Shown here: piece after piece, positions 1-5,625 of the stretch
How positions within the stretch are numbered: the first letter of the stretch is position 1
Layout: every line of letters begins with the position of its first letter
Assembly (NCBI GenBank): GCA_036481345.1
Contig: JAZGHU010000024.1
Location: 1 to 6,266, forward strand
DNA length: 6,266 bases
Direction: 5' to 3'
Source of the DNA: JAAOYC01 sp036481345
GTDB taxonomy: Archaea; Nanobdellota; Nanobdellia; Woesearchaeales; WJKL01
Notes under the pieces: model-generated
What the model was told of the DNA's origin: nothing
The model's database searches: none
The model's input: the letters and a program-made list of their open reading frames with translations, nothing else
Made by a program: the position numbers and the translations under genes

Positions 1-1
1 C

Positions 2-109
2 CCAGAAAACATAAGATTAATTCCTGAATTAAGATTTGAAGAAAAATTATGGAATCTAGATCGCTATTTTGAAAGAATTCAACAACTTAGGCAAGATATT
101 TTAGTGTAA
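2..109 (+). CDS. C-terminal end of an unidentified protein (partial, runs off the left edge)
   Basis: The frame starting at position 2 is open for 35 codons and ends at TAA 107-109. It reads PENIRLIPELRFEEK and ends in IQQLRQDILV. The composition (charged residues, Leu, Ile, Arg, Gln in helical spacing) looks like the C-terminal helix of a soluble protein. The other two plus frames do not fit as well. The downstream gene begins only 39 bp later with its own TATA box inside the gap, so the two are probably separate transcription units. Too little is present to name a family. The start lies outside the window. Confidence 0.6.
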   Translation, partial: PENIRLIPELRFEEKLWNLDRYFERIQQLRQDILV

Positions 110-117
110 ACAAAAAA

Positions 118-125
118 TTTATATA
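118..125 (+). promoter_or_regulatory. Archaeal TATA box of the 251-aa protein gene
   Basis: The sequence is TTTATATA, preceded by an A-rich stretch that could serve as a BRE. Its centre is about 27 bp upstream of the A of the ATG at 149. That is the usual archaeal TATA-to-start distance, so transcription would begin at or next to the start codon and the mRNA would be leaderless. No Shine-Dalgarno motif lies between the box and the ATG (the spacer is T-rich). Confidence 0.65.
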
Positions 126-148
126 CAACATTTCTTTTTTAATCATTT

Positions 149-904
149 ATGGGAAAAATTCAATTAGATCCTTCTAAAGAGATATCATGGGCAACAGAGC
201 AAGTTCCAGATGATCTTGTTGCATTAATAAATGATTCCCCTCCAGATATTATGGCTGCAGTATTGGCTGGCAAGGAATCATTTGATAAATCAAATGAAGC
301 ATTTGAACAAAGATTAGAATCCTATAAAGACGCATTAAAAAGAGAATCAATAGATCTTGGACTGTTGGATGATATATTTCCAAGAGGAGTAGATCTAGAT
401 ACTGTTGAAGGCTATCAAAAAGGAAACCCAGTAAAGCACGCTTCAATGGACTATATGAATCTTCATGATGGAAGCCAAGTCAAAAGTTCAGAATTATATT
501 TTGGTGTAGAAACATTTCTTAGAGTTATGAGAAAGTTACCTATCACATTATGGATAAATGGGAAAATACCTTATGAATCTCCAATTACTGTAAGATCACG
601 TGTTCAGGAAATCTTCATCTCTCCATCTGAAAAAGGTGCAGAAATAACAGGAATAACTTCTGATTGTGATATGGAATTTAGAGAATTGATGTCTGCCAGA
701 CCTAGTGATGGCATTGGACATCAAACCTATGTTGAAGGAATCCCAAAACTAACATTTATGTATAATCCAGCAAGTGTTGGAGTAAGAAACTATCAACACA
801 AGGGACATCCTGGGGAAATGAAAGATTCTGTAGATGATCCACTAATTCTATCAATATATCTAAAACATATGGATTCTTTAGTAACAGAAGAACGAATTCT
901 TTAA
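149..904 (+). CDS. Uncharacterised soluble 251-aa protein
   Basis: I do not recognise a family. The start is the ATG at 149, supported by a TATA box about 27 bp upstream (leaderless). Residues 19-75 look helical, with a charged coiled-coil-like part at about 42-68. From about residue 110 the protein looks like mixed strands and helices, with a hydrophobic core segment LPITLWING at 130-138. There is no signal peptide, no membrane segment, and only one Cys (173). His residues are scattered (97, 106, 191, 216, 220, 240) without a clear metal motif. The protein is acidic overall and probably cytoplasmic. It is convergent with the DUF1284-like gene (30 bp between stops) and follows the end of another plus-strand gene by 39 bp. 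Base composition matches its surroundings, so there is no sign of recent transfer. The reading frame is a real gene by length and promoter; the function is unknown. Confidence 0.85.
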   Translation: MGKIQLDPSKEISWATEQVPDDLVALINDSPPDIMAAVLAGKESFDKSNEAFEQRLESYKDALKRESIDLGLLDDIFPRGVDLDTVEGYQKGNPVKHASMDYMNLHDGSQVKSSELYFGVETFLRVMRKLPITLWINGKIPYESPITVRSRVQEIFISPSEKGAEITGITSDCDMEFRELMSARPSDGIGHQTYVEGIPKLTFMYNPASVGVRNYQHKGHPGEMKDSVDDPLILSIYLKHMDSLVTEERIL

Positions 905-921
905 TTTCTAAACAAACGCTC

Positions 922-934
922 GGGAAAAGGAAAA
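922..934 (-). terminator. Pyrimidine-rich candidate terminator of the DUF1284-like gene
   Basis: On the minus strand the sequence right after the TAG stop reads TTTTCCTTTTCCC. Archaeal termination often uses T-rich tracts without a hairpin, and this one sits immediately 3' of the gene. The same tract recurs 3' of the mazG-like gene. The tract is interrupted by C residues, so the call is tentative. Confidence 0.35.
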
Positions 935-938
935 CTAA
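923..938. repeat. 16-bp direct repeat, copy 1
   Basis: The 16-mer GGAAAAGGAAAACTAA occurs here and again, identical, at 1455-1470. Both copies are preceded by CGCTC (917-921 here, 1442-1446 there) at different spacing. Here the repeat overlaps the stop codon of the DUF1284-like gene (TAG on the minus strand, 937-935). Part of the identity may reflect low-complexity purine sequence. Confidence 0.55.
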
Positions 939-1369
939 TTCTTATTAATATCCTTCATAAAAGATTTATTTATTCCGACCTTAATACAATTTTCTAAGAA
1001 AATGCAATCTTTACAAACAGATTTTATCGTTTTCCTATTAATCTTGTCCATTGACAAATTAAAAACATCTTTTGATTTATGAATTGAGTTTGGTTTTAAT
1101 TTTAGATATTTTACAACCTTTTTATCTTGTGCTACTACCCATTTCCCTATCTCTTTAGATTGCACACACTCTTTTTTATATAGATAAAGACATTTCTTGC
1201 ATAAGTCATCTGGCTTTCCCATCAAAATCTTTATTTTAGTATCTGGATTTTTTCTTATAATAGTACAAATCTTTTTCATATTTGTTGCAAATTCTTCATT
1301 ATATCCACCACGATAAAATCTTGGAATACATAAAAGATGATGGGCTCTAATTTTTATTGGTTCTTGCAT
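935..1369 (-). CDS. DUF1284 family protein with two Cys clusters
   Basis: The N-terminus has the DUF1284 signature: RAHHLLC at residues 8-14, then an aromatic and Gly-rich turn (FYRGGYNEEF, 18-27) and an N-M helix. This is followed by a strand and GKPDDLC (51-57). Six cysteines fall in two clusters: C57-X2-C60-X7-C68 and C119-X2-C122-X5-C128; C14 and C35 are extra. Such clusters suggest a bound metal or iron-sulfur centre, but the biochemical role of the family is not established as far as I know. The length, 144 aa, suits the family. The protein is Lys-rich and basic, has no membrane segment and is likely cytoplasmic. The gene lies between a convergent plus-strand gene and the mazG-like gene on the same strand, 132 bp upstream. 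A TATA-like box about 29 bp before the ATG suggests separate leaderless transcription. Confidence 0.85.
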   Translation of the reverse strand: MQEPIKIRAHHLLCIPRFYRGGYNEEFATNMKKICTIIRKNPDTKIKILMGKPDDLCKKCLYLYKKECVQSKEIGKWVVAQDKKVVKYLKLKPNSIHKSKDVFNLSMDKINRKTIKSVCKDCIFLENCIKVGINKSFMKDINKN

Positions 1370-1392
1370 TTTCTAATTAATAAATTAGTGCT

Positions 1393-1403
1393 CCTTATTA
1401 ATG
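1393..1403 (-). promoter_or_regulatory. Possible TATA box of the DUF1284-like gene
   Basis: On the minus strand this reads CATTAATAAGG, centred about 29 bp upstream of the ATG at 1369. The spacing fits the other promoters in the window, but the sequence is a weaker TATA match. The closer AT-rich stretch at 1375-1388 is too near the start codon to place a start upstream of it. Confidence 0.35.
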
Positions 1404-1420
1404 TTTCCTACCCAAATGTA

Positions 1421-1466
1421 AAAGCTGGCGAGCAACTTCTCCGCTCTTTCACGAGGAAAAGGAAAA
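1421..1466. other. GC-richer island in the spacer between the DUF1284-like and mazG-like genes
   Basis: This stretch is clearly richer in G and C than the surrounding AT-rich spacer. It contains GAGC at 1430-1433 and GCTC at 1443-1446, which can form a short 4-bp stem with a 9-nt loop, and it ends in the 16-bp repeat. No tRNA T-arm, no C/D box pair and no plausible protein frame are visible. It could be part of a small RNA or a 3' untranslated region of the mazG-like transcript; the function is unknown. Confidence 0.3.
1455..1466 (-). terminator. Pyrimidine-rich candidate terminator of the mazG-like gene
   Basis: On the minus strand this reads TTTTCCTTTTCC. It lies about 35 bp after the TAA stop of the mazG-like gene and is identical to the tract behind the DUF1284-like gene. 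The shared position 3' of two minus-strand genes is the main support. Confidence 0.3.
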
Positions 1467-1470
1467 CTAA
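1455..1470. repeat. 16-bp direct repeat, copy 2
   Basis: This is identical to 923-938 over 16 bp, in the same orientation, 532 bp away. With copy 1 it brackets the DUF1284-like gene. It lies just outside the 3' end of the mazG-like gene, next to the GC-richer island. Confidence 0.55.
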
Positions 1471-1501
1471 CAACGTTCTATTCAATAAAATTAAAGAAGA
1501 A

Positions 1502-1819
1502 TTAATAATTTCTATTCTTGATTTTTTCAATTTTTTTCCTTAATTCATTTCTGATATCAATATCAAAGTTTTCTGCTAAAAGTAAGGTTGTTAGAAGAAC
1601 GTCAACAAACTCTTCTTCTAATTTTACTTTTTTAGAATTAAGTTTTTCATTCCTTTGTAAAGACTTAGAATGTAAAATGGCTTCTGAAAGTTCTCCTAAT
1701 TCTTCCATAACTTTAAGAACCATAGGATAGGTTATATGTTCTTTGTCTTCAAAGCCATAAAATTCCATTAATCTTTTATGTTCTTCTTTTACAAACTTGA
1801 ACAATTCATCGAATTCCAT
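1502..1819 (-). CDS. MazG-like nucleotide pyrophosphohydrolase
   Basis: This is a small all-alpha protein of 105 aa with the MazG-type metal motif EExxE...ExxD. EELGE is at residues 39-43, and E70 and D73 lie in the segment EEEFVDV (68-74), with 26 residues between E43 and E70. Those acidic residues bind Mg2+ in the family, which hydrolyses NTPs or dNTPs to monophosphates plus pyrophosphate and clears unwanted nucleotides. Single-domain members usually act as dimers or tetramers in the cytoplasm. The stop is TAA at 1504-1502. The start ATG at 1819 is supported by a TATA box about 29 bp upstream. The gene is divergent from the membrane protein gene, which begins 130 bp away. The exact substrate cannot be read from the sequence. 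The Lys-rich C-terminus (KKIEKIKNRNY) is typical of AT-rich genomes. Confidence 0.85.
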   Translation of the reverse strand: MEFDELFKFVKEEHKRLMEFYGFEDKEHITYPMVLKVMEELGELSEAILHSKSLQRNEKLNSKKVKLEEEFVDVLLTTLLLAENFDIDIRNELRKKIEKIKNRNY

Positions 1820-1844
1820 GTTAAAAATTGCAAAAATTCTTTAA

Positions 1845-1852
1845 CTTATAAA
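1845..1852 (-). promoter_or_regulatory. TATA box of the mazG-like gene
   Basis: On the minus strand this reads TTTATAAG, preceded by further A/T sequence (ATATA). The centre is about 29 bp before the ATG at 1819, giving a leaderless or nearly leaderless mRNA. It sits in a 129-bp divergent intergenic region shared with the membrane protein gene. Confidence 0.6.
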
Positions 1853-1917
1853 TATATCGAATCTTCTTTAATTTGACTTCTCTTTCATTAAATTAACAAA
1901 AAATTAATCAAAACTTA

Positions 1918-1925
1918 TTTATATC
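1918..1925 (+). promoter_or_regulatory. TATA box of the four-helix membrane protein gene
   Basis: TTTATATC is preceded by AAAACTTA, a plausible BRE. Its centre lies about 27 bp before the ATG at 1949. No Shine-Dalgarno motif is present near the ATG, so leaderless initiation is expected. Confidence 0.6.
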
Positions 1926-1948
1926 TCCACATCTTGGGATATTAAAGA

Positions 1949-2374
1949 ATGAAACTTAAATATCCAAAAGAAGTAATAAAAAAAGCAATCAAGATTAGGT
2001 GGATACTTGTAGTTCTATTAGGTTTCTTATTTGTTGGAAGTCTAGCTACAGGAAGGAATATTTGGATCAATCTGATTTTAATGATTCTTGTAGCAGGAAG
2101 CGCATTAGAATATACTGCTAAATTAAAGAAAGCAAAAGGAAAATTTCTTGAAGTTGATATCAATGAGAAAAAGTATATTAAAAGAAGAGCTGTAATTGGC
2201 ACTGCTGCTGTATTAGCTGCAATCTATACAACTTATTGGATTGCTTCAACAGGAAGGTCTTTTGAAATTACAGGAAATGTATTAGCAGATCCTATTTCTA
2301 TCTTAATTCTATTTGTAGTTTTAGCTGCACTTATGTTCTGGAGAATTTATCAATTAAAGAAAAAACTTATTTAG
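1949..2374 (+). CDS. Small integral membrane protein with four predicted helices
   Basis: This 141-aa protein has four hydrophobic segments at about residues 17-34, 38-56, 81-99 and 112-134. The Lys-rich N-terminus (MKLKYPKEVIKKAIKIR), a Lys/Arg-rich central loop (57-80, ending IKRR) and a KKK C-terminus predict that both ends and the central loop face the cytoplasm. The two remaining loops are external, and each carries a TGR tripeptide (34-36 and 101-103). This suggests two helical hairpins from an internal duplication. No family was recognised; there are no catalytic or transport motifs and no cysteines. The start at 1949 is set by the TATA box about 27 bp upstream. The gene is divergent from the mazG-like gene and overlaps the 3' end of the Lon-like gene by 8 bp. 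A link to the Lon-like protease, whose archaeal relatives are membrane-bound, is speculative. Confidence 0.85.
   Translation: MKLKYPKEVIKKAIKIRWILVVLLGFLFVGSLATGRNIWINLILMILVAGSALEYTAKLKKAKGKFLEVDINEKKYIKRRAVIGTAAVLAAIYTTYWIASTGRSFEITGNVLADPISILILFVVLAALMFWRIYQLKKKLI
2360..2365 (-). terminator. T-run just after the Lon-like gene
   Basis: On the minus strand the Lon-like TAA stop is followed by one G, then TTTTTTCTTT. This short U-rich tract is a plausible archaeal terminator. It lies inside the last codons of the convergent membrane protein gene. Confidence 0.35.
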
Positions 2375-5186
2375 AATAAACCTTATCTACTTTTTCATTT
2401 ACTTCTTTTATTTTATCAACTAATTTTCCTTGAGATTCTTCAAAATGTTTTCCTGCTTTATCTGGAAGGGATTTGAAAGTATTTTTTGTTATTTTATCTG
2501 TAGTTGCTAAGTAAAGTGCTTCTTGGAAATTAGTTACTGGAATCATAGTAATATCATCTAATGAATAAGGAGATGTTATAACTTCCTTCGCAAGCTCCCT
2601 ATAATTTTCTGCAGGATATACAAAGATAGGATTACAATCATATCCTCCATTATTCATAAGTTCATTCCATTTCCATACAGCAAGCCCTTTATGATAAACT
2701 CCTCCGATTCCCCCAACAGAGCCATCAAAGAAACTTACTGTTCCTGTAAAAACTCTGTCTTGATAGATTTCCTCTCCAGTAATTGAGCTCCATAATGATA
2801 ATGCTATTGCAAGTGATGCTGAATTTCCTACAACCTGACGAACGTTTTCATGAAAGCTTGTATTCATAAGGAATCTCAAAGGTTCTTCAATCTGACTTTT
2901 TATGAAATCTACAGCCTCATCATATCCTTTTTTTGTGCTGCTACTTATCATTTCTGCTTGAGCATCATAAGCACGGAAATTAGGTATATTTCCTCTTGGT
3001 CTATCTTGGATTAGTTTTGAACGAACAGGGAACAAATCACTTTTCATATCACCATCTAATAGTATGGTTACACCATTTATCGCACCACTTATTTTCGCAG
3101 GGGGTGGTTGAATCATTGATTCAAACCTGCTATTAACAAGGGCAAAACGATTCTTAGTGTCGTTATTTTTCTTGTATTCTTTGATAGTTTTAAGACTGAT
3201 TTTATCTATTCCTTTAGAACCAGCCCAACCCAACACTTCTCTAATATGGCTGTCAAGATCCCTATATTCAAGAGATAATGTATCTTCTATAATGTTTGAA
3301 CCTAAAAACCAGTCTATTGCTTCTGGAGTTAGTTTGACTTCTAAACCGCTGTCTTTTTTGAATCCGTCTGCTGCATTGTAGGCAACAGACATTGTTCCTT
3401 TTCTTGTTTGTTCTGTGTTAGGAATATAATCCTCCCAAAGGGAAACAACAAATCTTGAAGCCATTGCTTCATCTGGATCATTTTCGTCTTTCTTGCCAAG
3501 ACTACTTTTATAAAAAGGAAAATCATTATCTGAACCCATAACAATTGTTGGGCAGTGAATCTTAAAAGTGATTCCCCTTTCCTGATAGACCAAATCTCCT
3601 GATTGGAAATAAGTGAGAATAATCTGCCTTCTTGCTTCAGAATCTTTTTCTTCTGTTCCAATAACAGCTTTAAAGAAAGCATTTAAATTATCAGGCATAA
3701 CAAGGACACTGCTGTCTACAAGATAGCCTGGCTTGAATTTTAAATGTGGAGGAGTTGAATGTGTGGATTGTATTTTTCTTGATCTTCTGTTAAACCATTC
3801 TCCCTCATCCTCTTCCTCTGTTCCATCATCAATAACTTCTCCCAATAAGACTTTCTTAGTTATATCTGTTGGGTGCCTTACACAAAGTTCTCCCCCTTCA
3901 GAGCTTTGAGTGTAAATTTTAGTTTGAAGAACATTATCAAGGTTCATATTGTGTTTTCCATGTTTAATCACAAATCGCATATTATCATTTCTTCTATGAT
4001 CAAGAGTTAATGTTAATGCTCCACTCATAAGATCTACTCTGTTGGGGCTTTTTTCTCTTGAAATCTCATTTATTCTCTTATAATGATCAAGGACCATTGA
4101 AGAAAGTTCGTCTTGATTATTAGTAAAATATTTAACAGCAAAATCCATCCACTCTGCCAATCTTGGATCTGCTTCTTCAGTATGTCTTTTAAGAATATCT
4201 TCAAGTTGATGTATGCTCCATTCGATACTTTCATCAGACATATAAAGACTTCGAATCCCTTCTCTTTTTTTGTATTGAAGCTGCCGGAAATATTCAATAC
4301 CATTTTTGCGGAAAAGAGGAGTCAATCCACTGTATTCTTCGTGTATCTTATCAAAAGCTTCTTTAAGAACCCCTATTTTTTCTTTATCATCTAGGCCCAC
4401 TACTCTGATGTCTGATGATTCTTTAAAGAGATCTAAGATAGGGTTGTCTACTTCTCTTCTTAATCTTCTTCCAAGTTTTGCTTTTGTATTTTGAGGAGAG
4501 CTTTTTTTAATATACAAGCTTCTTTTTATATCAGCAAGAGGAACTTTGTTTTCAATGAATTTTGTGTATAATCTATACTTACCAAAAGAAGTTAATTGAA
4601 CATTAAATTCTGCTGGATGAGGAGTAATTAATGCCAACTCTGTATAAAGTGTTTGATAGATATTATGGAGAGAATCATCAACAAAGTCTTTAAATTCTTC
4701 TTCCTCAAATGTAGGATAAACTTCTTCTCTTTGTGTAATCTGCTGAAAAAAGCCAGTCAATTCTCTGCAAAAAGTACTTGCTTTATCTTCAGCATCACCA
4801 ACTTCATCATTCAAGTAATCTATAACAGTTGGTTCAAATGGATTCTGCATATTTGGTAGGAAAAGAAAATCTCTTTTTTGGTATTCTTTTGCTCTTTCTC
4901 TTATCTTTTGCACAAGAGGCGCCCATTCATGATCTTCAGAAACATCTTGTTTTCCTGTTAAAAGTTCAACAATGTAATCAATAGCCATTGTTTTTCCAAT
5001 ACCTGGAGAACCCAAGATAGCAAAATTTGGATATCGAGAATAAGCAATTCTTCTTAAAAGAGCACTAATATCATCTTCCCTATTAGCAATTGGAAAATGT
5101 TCCTCTTCTGGATCAAACTCCTTTGCTTCTTCAAGATACGTTTTTGGTGATGGAAGCTTTAAATCCCCCCGCATTACTAACCCCAT
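2367..5186 (-). CDS. Large Lon-like AAA+/S16 protease, archaeal LonB-related, divergent
   Basis: This 939-aa protein has LonB-like architecture. Walker A GSPGIGKT is at 59-66. A Lon-like strand FLFLPN follows at 107-112. A long, mostly helical region comes next (about 113-480), then KPGYLVDSSVLVMPDN (485-500), which aligns with LonB PGA...GVLFIDEI. Here the Walker B Asp is Pro498 and the catalytic Glu position is Asp499. GSDN (551-554) may be sensor 1. ASRF (576-579) resembles the LonB arginine region, and RDL (642-644) matches sensor 2. The S16 domain (about 697-895) has GNSAS with Ser789 and Lys833 44 residues later, close to the family spacing of 43. A Lys-rich tail follows (897-939). Unlike archaeal LonB (roughly 620-700 aa) there are no membrane helices, so it is probably cytoplasmic. 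Peptidase activity looks possible; ATP hydrolysis is uncertain. The ATG at 5186 has a TATA box 26 bp upstream; Met5 is the alternative start. Confidence 0.88.
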   Translation of the reverse strand: MGLVMRGDLKLPSPKTYLEEAKEFDPEEEHFPIANREDDISALLRRIAYSRYPNFAILGSPGIGKTMAIDYIVELLTGKQDVSEDHEWAPLVQKIRERAKEYQKRDFLFLPNMQNPFEPTVIDYLNDEVGDAEDKASTFCRELTGFFQQITQREEVYPTFEEEEFKDFVDDSLHNIYQTLYTELALITPHPAEFNVQLTSFGKYRLYTKFIENKVPLADIKRSLYIKKSSPQNTKAKLGRRLRREVDNPILDLFKESSDIRVVGLDDKEKIGVLKEAFDKIHEEYSGLTPLFRKNGIEYFRQLQYKKREGIRSLYMSDESIEWSIHQLEDILKRHTEEADPRLAEWMDFAVKYFTNNQDELSSMVLDHYKRINEISREKSPNRVDLMSGALTLTLDHRRNDNMRFVIKHGKHNMNLDNVLQTKIYTQSSEGGELCVRHPTDITKKVLLGEVIDDGTEEEDEGEWFNRRSRKIQSTHSTPPHLKFKPGYLVDSSVLVMPDNLNAFFKAVIGTEEKDSEARRQIILTYFQSGDLVYQERGITFKIHCPTIVMGSDNDFPFYKSSLGKKDENDPDEAMASRFVVSLWEDYIPNTEQTRKGTMSVAYNAADGFKKDSGLEVKLTPEAIDWFLGSNIIEDTLSLEYRDLDSHIREVLGWAGSKGIDKISLKTIKEYKKNNDTKNRFALVNSRFESMIQPPPAKISGAINGVTILLDGDMKSDLFPVRSKLIQDRPRGNIPNFRAYDAQAEMISSSTKKGYDEAVDFIKSQIEEPLRFLMNTSFHENVRQVVGNSASLAIALSLWSSITGEEIYQDRVFTGTVSFFDGSVGGIGGVYHKGLAVWKWNELMNNGGYDCNPIFVYPAENYRELAKEVITSPYSLDDITMIPVTNFQEALYLATTDKITKNTFKSLPDKAGKHFEESQGKLVDKIKEVNEKVDKVYSK
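2391..2416 (+). terminator. T-rich tract after the membrane protein gene
   Basis: The plus strand after the TAG stop at 2372-2374 has repeated T runs (TTTTTC, TTTTATTTTAT) within 45 bp. These could terminate the membrane protein transcript. The tract lies inside the 3' coding end of the Lon-like gene, where it also encodes Lys codons, so chance is possible. Confidence 0.35.
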
Positions 5187-5191
5187 TTAAG

Positions 5192-5198
5192 AAAAAAA
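5192..5198 (-). terminator. T7 run between the cupin and Lon-like genes
   Basis: Seven consecutive T on the minus strand lie in the 32-bp gap, downstream of the cupin stop and 5 bp before the Lon-like ATG. They could end the cupin transcript just before the predicted Lon-like transcription start. They may also simply be the T-rich initiator area. Confidence 0.35.
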
Positions 5199-5207
5199 TA
5201 GTTTATT

Positions 5208-5217
5208 CTTTAAAAAG
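5208..5217 (-). promoter_or_regulatory. TATA box of the Lon-like gene
   Basis: On the minus strand this reads CTTTTTAAAG, centred about 26 bp before the ATG at 5186. The upstream BRE-like part TAAAC begins with the TAA stop codon of the cupin gene (5221-5219). The spacing favours Met1 over Met5 as the start. Confidence 0.55.
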
Positions 5218-5218
5218 T

Positions 5219-5605
5219 TTATTCTCTTTGATAATGCCTTTCTAATACTAAGCAGATACTTCCTTCTTTGCCAGCAATGTATTTATGATCTGGAGAATAA
5301 GTCTGTGTTGAGAATATTGGATGAAATACTCCTTTTTCTAGTTCTAATTCTTTTTCATTAGCTTCATAGATTATGAATTTTCCAGAACCATATAACAATA
5401 AATGTTTTTCATCCATATTCTCTCCTTTATGATTATGTATTGGACTTTCTACATTTGGTCCTAATATTACATAGAATTGTTTTAATCCATTTCCTAAATC
5501 TATTTTGTCTTTTTGAAAAAATCTTCCAGAGGTTATTTCTTCAAATTCTATATCTTTAAGAAAATCTAACCTTGATTTTGCAATCATTTCTATGAGCATA
5601 TCCAT
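5219..5605 (-). CDS. Small single-domain cupin protein
   Basis: This 128-aa protein has a cupin-type metal motif. H57-N-H59 is followed by E66 and then six residues to G73 in the segment EKHLLLYGSG. That matches the HxH...E(X)6G core with a few extra residues (KGENMD) between the histidines and the Glu. A second motif is less regular: P105-D-H107 after a strand, ending in SICLVLERHY. Cupins are beta-barrels that bind Fe, Mn, Zn or Ni and act as enzymes or sensors; the sequence does not decide which. The expanded PIHNHKGENMDEKH block resembles thiol dioxygenase-like and sugar-isomerase-like cupins only loosely. It is probably cytoplasmic, with no signal peptide. The ATG at 5605 has a TATA box about 26 bp upstream, which favours Met1 over the in-frame Met3 and Met7. 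The stop overlaps the BRE of the Lon-like promoter. Confidence 0.8.
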   Translation of the reverse strand: MDMLIEMIAKSRLDFLKDIEFEEITSGRFFQKDKIDLGNGLKQFYVILGPNVESPIHNHKGENMDEKHLLLYGSGKFIIYEANEKELELEKGVFHPIFSTQTYSPDHKYIAGKEGSICLVLERHYQRE

Positions 5606-5625
5606 GATAAAGGATTGTTAGAATT

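Noticed and set aside
249..446. Minus-strand open frame of 65 codons
   Set aside because: It lies wholly inside the 149-904 gene, has a Leu-rich unnatural composition and no TATA box at -27.
1370..1501. tRNA or C/D-box RNA in the GC-richer spacer
   Set aside because: No T-arm consensus, no acceptor stem pairing and no C plus D box pair were found; the GAGC/GCTC stem is only 4 bp.
1337..1543. Plus-strand open frame of 68 codons across the spacer after the DUF1284-like gene
   Set aside because: It overlaps the start of the DUF1284-like gene and the end of the mazG-like gene in antisense, and its sequence is not protein-like.
1518..1730. Plus-strand open frame antisense to the mazG-like gene
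   Set aside because: Ser/Phe-rich shadow of a gene with a clear catalytic motif on the other strand.
1942..2202. Minus-strand open frame antisense to the membrane protein gene
   Set aside because: Mirror of hydrophobic codons; the plus-strand frame has the promoter and a sensible topology.
3157..4859. Several open frames of 62-113 codons on both strands inside the Lon-like gene
   Set aside because: All lie within a continuous 939-codon frame with recognisable Lon motifs; none has its own supported start.
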